From: DASROJ01 sp035646975
GTDB lineage: Bacteria > Acidobacteriota > Polarisedimenticolia > JACPZX01 > DASXTC01
Direction of reading: 5' to 3'
NCBI GenBank assembly: GCA_035646975.1
Contig: DASROJ010000381.1
Location: 1-12,170, forward strand
Length of the DNA: 12,170 nt
The position numbers and the translations under genes are program-made. This document shows positions 6,281 to 12,170 of the stretch, piece after piece (position 1 is the stretch's first letter; the number at the start of each line of letters is the position of its first letter). The notes beneath the pieces were generated by a model. The model did no database searches. It saw only the letters and a program-made list of their open reading frames with translations, and was not told the DNA's origin.

Positions 6281-7483
6281 TTGCCACGAAAACCATCGGT
6301 CCTTTGCGGGCTCGAGGTGCTGGCGCGGTCGAAGCCGCGATGGCTCAGGAACAGACGCATCGGATTGCTGATGCACCAGGCCTCGGTCACCAGGTCGCTG
6401 GCCTCCGCGCGGGATGTGCTGCACAAGCTGTGCGGCGCCCGGCTCACCGCGTTGTTCGGGCCACAGCACGGAATCGCGGGAGAGAAGCAGGACAACATGA
6501 TCGAGTCGCCGCACAACGTCGACGCGCGTCTCGGCATCCCCGTCTTCAGCCTTTACTCGGAAACGCGCAGCCCGACCTCGGAGATGCTCGAGGCGATCGA
6601 CACACTGGTGGTCGATCTGCAGGATGTCGGCACGAGAGTCTACACGTTCGAGTGGACGACGGCGCTCGCCCTGGAAGCGTGCGCCGAAGCCGGCAAGTCG
6701 GTCGTGGTGCTCGACCGCCCCAATCCGCTGGGCGGCCTCGCCCTGGAAGGCAATGTCATTCGCCCCGGGTACGAATCGTTCGTCGGACTCTATCCGGTCC
6801 CGATGCGCCACGGGCTGACGCTCGGCGAGATCGCGCTGCTGGTGAACGCGCGTCTGCGAGGCAGCCAGGGGCGGCGACGATGCGACCTGAGCGTCGTGCC
6901 GATGAAGGGGTGGAGACGGCGCATGCGATTCGTCGACACCGGGTTGCCATGGGTGCTGCCGTCTCCCAACATGCCGACGCCCGACACCGCCTCCGTCTAT
7001 CCCGGCCAGGTGCTGCTCGAAGGCACGAACGTCTCGGAAGGACGGGGAACGACGCGCCCGTTCGAGGTCTGGGGCGCTCCCTGGCTCGACGTGGCCGGTC
7101 TGCTCGCGAGGTTCCAGAAGCGGCGACTCCCCGGCTGCGTGCTGCGAGAGCATGACTTCCAGCCGACGTTTCACAAGTTCGCCGGCCAGGTTTGCCGCGG
7201 GCTGCAGATCCACGTGACGGATCATGCGCGGTTTCTTCCCTATCTCACCACCCTCGCGCTGCTGCAGGACATCGTCGCGTTGCATGGCTCTTCGTTCTCG
7301 TGGAAACAGCCGCCGTACGAGTACGTGACCGACCGTCTGCCCATCGATGTGCTGACCGGCGATCCGGCGGTGCGCGCGGCGATCGAATCGGGCGCCGACC
7401 TGCGCGCGCTGGCGGCTTCGTGGCGGCCGGAGATACGGAGTTTCCAGAAGCAGGCGCGCGAGCACATGCTTTACCGGGAGTGA
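6281..7483 (+). CDS. DUF1343 / NamZ-family exo-beta-N-acetylmuramidase, no signal peptide
   Basis: 400-residue member of the DUF1343 family, of which NamZ of Bacillus subtilis releases terminal MurNAc from peptidoglycan fragments. Family motifs in order: LFGPQHG (58-64), GIPVFSLYSE (85-94), VVDLQDVGTRVYTFEW (110-125), VLDRPNPLGG (143-152), PMRHGLTLGE (174-183), VVPMKGW (205-211), PSPNMPTPDTASVYPG (227-242), then EGTNVSEGRGTTRPFE and GAPW (247-268). The C-terminal part, with a TDHARF-like segment and YEYVTDRLPID, is also typical, so the protein looks complete. It starts with TTG behind a well-spaced AGGAG. An in-frame stop just upstream rules out an N-terminal extension, so there is no export signal, and the family core begins within the first 30 residues. 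I infer a cytoplasmic role, perhaps in recycling imported muropeptide sugars. It may be co-transcribed with the TPR gene. Confidence 0.92.
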   Translation: MPRKPSVLCGLEVLARSKPRWLRNRRIGLLMHQASVTRSLASARDVLHKLCGARLTALFGPQHGIAGEKQDNMIESPHNVDARLGIPVFSLYSETRSPTSEMLEAIDTLVVDLQDVGTRVYTFEWTTALALEACAEAGKSVVVLDRPNPLGGLALEGNVIRPGYESFVGLYPVPMRHGLTLGEIALLVNARLRGSQGRRRCDLSVVPMKGWRRRMRFVDTGLPWVLPSPNMPTPDTASVYPGQVLLEGTNVSEGRGTTRPFEVWGAPWLDVAGLLARFQKRRLPGCVLREHDFQPTFHKFAGQVCRGLQIHVTDHARFLPYLTTLALLQDIVALHGSSFSWKQPPYEYVTDRLPIDVLTGDPAVRAAIESGADLRALAASWRPEIRSFQKQAREHMLYRE

Positions 7484-7604
7484 TCGCGCACAGGTGCCGC
7501 GTCTGAATCTCCTCGAGGAAGACCCGCGCCGCCGCCGTCGCCACCAGGGACGGCACTTTCCGGCACGACGCAGGCAGCGGAGGTGATGGCCTCCGGATCA
7601 CGGT

Positions 7605-7632
7605 TTGCCGGCTCCCCGCTCATCTATATAAT
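7605..7632 (+). promoter_or_regulatory. Sigma-70-like promoter of acnA
   Basis: TTGCCG (7605-7610), a 16-bp spacer, and a perfect TATAAT (7627-7632) in GC-rich surroundings. Transcription would start near 7639, leaving a leader of about 25 nt before acnA. The rest of the 7484-7604 gap shows only a short TCCTCGAGGA palindrome (7510-7519) and no recognisable gene. Confidence 0.7.
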
Positions 7633-7664
7633 GGAGCCTGTTTTCACTGCCTGGGTCGAGGGAG

Positions 7665-10469
<2,805 letters not shown>

Positions 10470-10499
10470 GCCCTGCGAAAACTTCCGGCAGGACCTCCC

Positions 10500-10529
10500 T
10501 CGACATCCGATGACGCTTTTCTCTATCAT
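10500..10529 (+). promoter_or_regulatory. Probable sigma-70-like promoter of the DPP IV-like gene
   Basis: TCGACA (10500-10505), an 18-bp spacer and TATCAT (10524-10529): five of six consensus matches in each hexamer. Transcription from here would start near 10536. That is downstream of the two in-frame ATG codons at 10510 and 10528, so it argues against either being the start of the following gene. Confidence 0.5.
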
Positions 10530-10583
10530 GACCTGTTTCCTGGGCGCGAATGTCCCACGCCGATCCACTGCGGGAAGTGACAC

Positions 10584-10589
10584 GGAGGG
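10584..10589 (+). promoter_or_regulatory. Ribosome binding site pointing to a CTG start
   Basis: GGAGGG followed by TCCC and CTG at 10594. It is the only strong Shine-Dalgarno upstream of the signal-peptide-like sequence. No ATG, GTG or TTG lies at a fitting distance in the peptidase frame. Confidence 0.55.
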
Positions 10590-10593
10590 TCCC

Positions 10594-12170
10594 CTGATCA
10601 GGCCAGCGACGGTCCGAGCCTTCAGCCTCTGCCTTGTCCTGACGCTCGCGGTGTTTCCGGGGGCCGCCGGCGCGTCATCAGGCTCCGGTGATCTGACGAA
10701 CGCGCTCATCCATGGAGGCGCCTTCGATGGCCGCCCTCCCACCGGATTCAGGTGGTCCCCGCAGGGAGATCGGTTCACCTTCATGCGCCGCCCCGAGGCC
10801 GATGCCCCGGCGCTGCTGTACGTCTATGACGTGGCCACCCGTCGCTCCACCGCCCTGACGGCAGCCGAGGAGGGTCCACGCAAGCTCGCGGTCGCTTCGT
10901 CGCAGTGGACCCCGGCGGGAGACGCTCTGCTGGTGGAGGCGGGCGGGGATCTCTATCTGCTCCGTGTGCCAGGCGACGCTGCCAGGGGCGCCGCGGTTTC
11001 CGCGGAGCCTCGGCGGCTGACTTCCACCGCGGCGGAGGAAAAGGATCCGAAGATCTCGCCCGATGGCACGATGGTCGGGTTCGTGCGCGACCATGACCTG
11101 CATGTGATCGATCTTGCCACCGGCGCGGAGCGCGCCGTGACCACCGGTGGGACCGAGGAGGTGGCCAACGGAGAGGTCGACTGGGTTTACGACGAAGAGC
11201 TCGATATCTCCAGCGCCTGGTGGTGGTCGCGCGGCAAGCCCGCGCGCATCGCCTTCCTGCAATTCGACGAGCGCCCGGTGCCCACCTATCCGATCGTCGA
11301 CTGGATTCCCACGCATCCGGACCTCAAGCCGCAGCATTACCCAAAGGCCGGTGACCCCAATCCGATCGTGCGTCTCGGCGTGGCAGGGACGGACGGCGGG
11401 CCGACGAAGTGGATCGACCTGGGATCCAATACCGACATCTACGTCCCGCGCGTGGCCTGGCTCGCGCGAGGCTCGCTGGCGGTGCAGCGGATGAACCGGG
11501 CGCAGACCCGCCTCGAGCTGCTCGAGTGCGGCGTGGAGACCGGCGCCTGCCGCGCGATACTCGAAGAAAAGGACGCGAAGTGGCTCAACATCGGCGATGA
11601 CTCGAGCTTTTTCGAGAAATACTTCCTGTGGGGCTCCGAACGCGACGGCCAGCGTCATCTTTACATGTACGAAACCGCCACGGGCCGGCTGATGCGGCAG
11701 GTGACGCGCGGAGCCTGGAGCGTGACCGACCTGGCGCCGACGCGCGAGAACGGACCGATCTTCTTCACCGCCACCGAGAAGAGCCCGATCGAGCGTCACC
11801 TCTACCGCGTGAACCTGGACGGCTCGGGACTGACACGCCTGACGCGCGAGAATGGATGGCACACGACCTGGATCAATGGCACCGGCGTGGAACCGGGCAA
11901 GGCGATGTTCATCGACAGTCTGTCCACCGCGAACGAGCCGGCCCGCATCACGCTGCGCAGGATCGACGGCACGTTGATCGACACGCTGGACGAAGGCGTC
12001 GCGAAGGAGCTGGCGGGGTATCGGCGCGGCCGCGTTGAGTTCCGGACCGTGCCCGCCCCCGACGGCACGGCGCTGCCGGCGGCCCTCACGCTGCCTCCGG
12101 ATTTCGATCCGAAGAAGAAATATCCGGTGCTGGTGTACGTGTACGGCGGCCCGCATGCCCAGGTGGTGAC
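10594..12170 (+). CDS. Dipeptidyl peptidase IV-like serine peptidase (S9B), 3' end outside the window
   Basis: About 525 residues are visible of an exported S9B-type peptidase that removes N-terminal dipeptides. From the inferred CTG start the N-terminus is a standard signal peptide: Arg residues, a hydrophobic FSLCLVLTLAVF core and an AAGA cleavage region near residue 27. The DPP IV N-terminal beta-propeller follows. DWVYDEEL (196-203) matches the family's substrate-N-terminus-binding loop, with Glu201/Glu202 at the paired-Glu position of human DPP4 and a downstream WWWS, AFLQFDE and YPKAGDPNP segment aligned as in the family. The alpha/beta-hydrolase domain begins with YPVLVYVYGGPHAQ; Tyr517 corresponds to the DPP4 oxyanion Tyr547. 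The catalytic Ser (GWSYGG-type) and the Asp/His lie past the edge, so catalytic competence cannot be judged. In-frame ATGs at 10510 and 10528 would add 22-28 residues before the signal peptide and lie in the promoter-like sequence. Confidence 0.88.
   Translation, partial: MIRPATVRAFSLCLVLTLAVFPGAAGASSGSGDLTNALIHGGAFDGRPPTGFRWSPQGDRFTFMRRPEADAPALLYVYDVATRRSTALTAAEEGPRKLAVASSQWTPAGDALLVEAGGDLYLLRVPGDAARGAAVSAEPRRLTSTAAEEKDPKISPDGTMVGFVRDHDLHVIDLATGAERAVTTGGTEEVANGEVDWVYDEELDISSAWWWSRGKPARIAFLQFDERPVPTYPIVDWIPTHPDLKPQHYPKAGDPNPIVRLGVAGTDGGPTKWIDLGSNTDIYVPRVAWLARGSLAVQRMNRAQTRLELLECGVETGACRAILEEKDAKWLNIGDDSSFFEKYFLWGSERDGQRHLYMYETATGRLMRQVTRGAWSVTDLAPTRENGPIFFTATEKSPIERHLYRVNLDGSGLTRLTRENGWHTTWINGTGVEPGKAMFIDSLSTANEPARITLRRIDGTLIDTLDEGVAKELAGYRRGRVEFRTVPAPDGTALPAALTLPPDFDPKKKYPVLVYVYGGPHAQVV

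Noticed and set aside
5639..7465. The glgB reading frame stays open antisense through the TPR and NamZ genes, giving a nominal 1354-codon ORF.
   Set aside because: The extra 600-odd residues are Arg/Gln/His-rich, match no part of GlgB and lie opposite two well-supported genes. Long antisense frames are expected in high-GC DNA.
7245..7601. Minus-strand ORF with a GTG start that covers the gap before acnA.
   Set aside because: Its gap portion is briefly protein-like, but two thirds lies opposite the NamZ-like gene, there is no clear Shine-Dalgarno, and I recognise no family.
10472..10492. CCTGC/GCAGG inverted repeat just after the acnA stop, considered as a terminator.
   Set aside because: It has only a 5-bp stem with an 11-nt loop and no T-run, which is too weak to call.

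Overview
This is a high-GC bacterial chromosomal segment carrying ordinary housekeeping and cell-surface genes. It holds eight genes, of which two run off the ends of the window. I saw no mobile element, CRISPR array, tRNA or rRNA. The gene set suits a free-living aerobic heterotroph: AcnA-type aconitase, glycogen branching enzyme, a PafA-type phosphatase lipoprotein, an S9B exopeptidase and a DUF1343/NamZ muramidase. A small Cys-rich protein with an FDT/ECR/NSC signature, and a lipoprotein that may have a carboxypeptidase-regulatory-like fold, are of kinds I associate with Acidobacteriota and neighbouring phyla. This placement is a weak inference.

Layout: everything diverges from one short intergenic region at about 5606-5722. 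All genes to its left are on the minus strand, in the order glgB, a 105-bp gap, a Cys-rich zinc-ribbon-like protein, a TIGR01777 SDR-family epimerase, a PafA-type phosphatase, a 55-bp gap with a perfect hairpin, and a partial lipoprotein. The zinc-ribbon, epimerase and phosphatase genes overlap by exactly 4 nt each (ATGA, then GTGA), so they form a tight, probably translationally coupled unit.

All genes to its right are on the plus strand: a small TPR protein, a NamZ-family protein without a signal peptide (TTG start with a good Shine-Dalgarno), acnA behind a clear sigma-70-like promoter, and the N-terminal two thirds of a dipeptidyl-peptidase-IV-like enzyme. The last has its own promoter-like sequence and apparently a CTG start codon.

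Functionally the genes fall into central carbon metabolism (acnA), reserve polysaccharide (glgB), phosphate acquisition (PafA-like), cell-wall sugar recovery (NamZ-like) and peptide degradation (DPP IV-like). I found no evidence of a defence system or other new multi-gene system. The points most worth checking are the overlapping three-gene unit with its uncharacterised Cys-rich member, the probably cytoplasmic NamZ, the CTG start, the intergenic hairpin and the 9-bp tandem repeat at the divergent junction.
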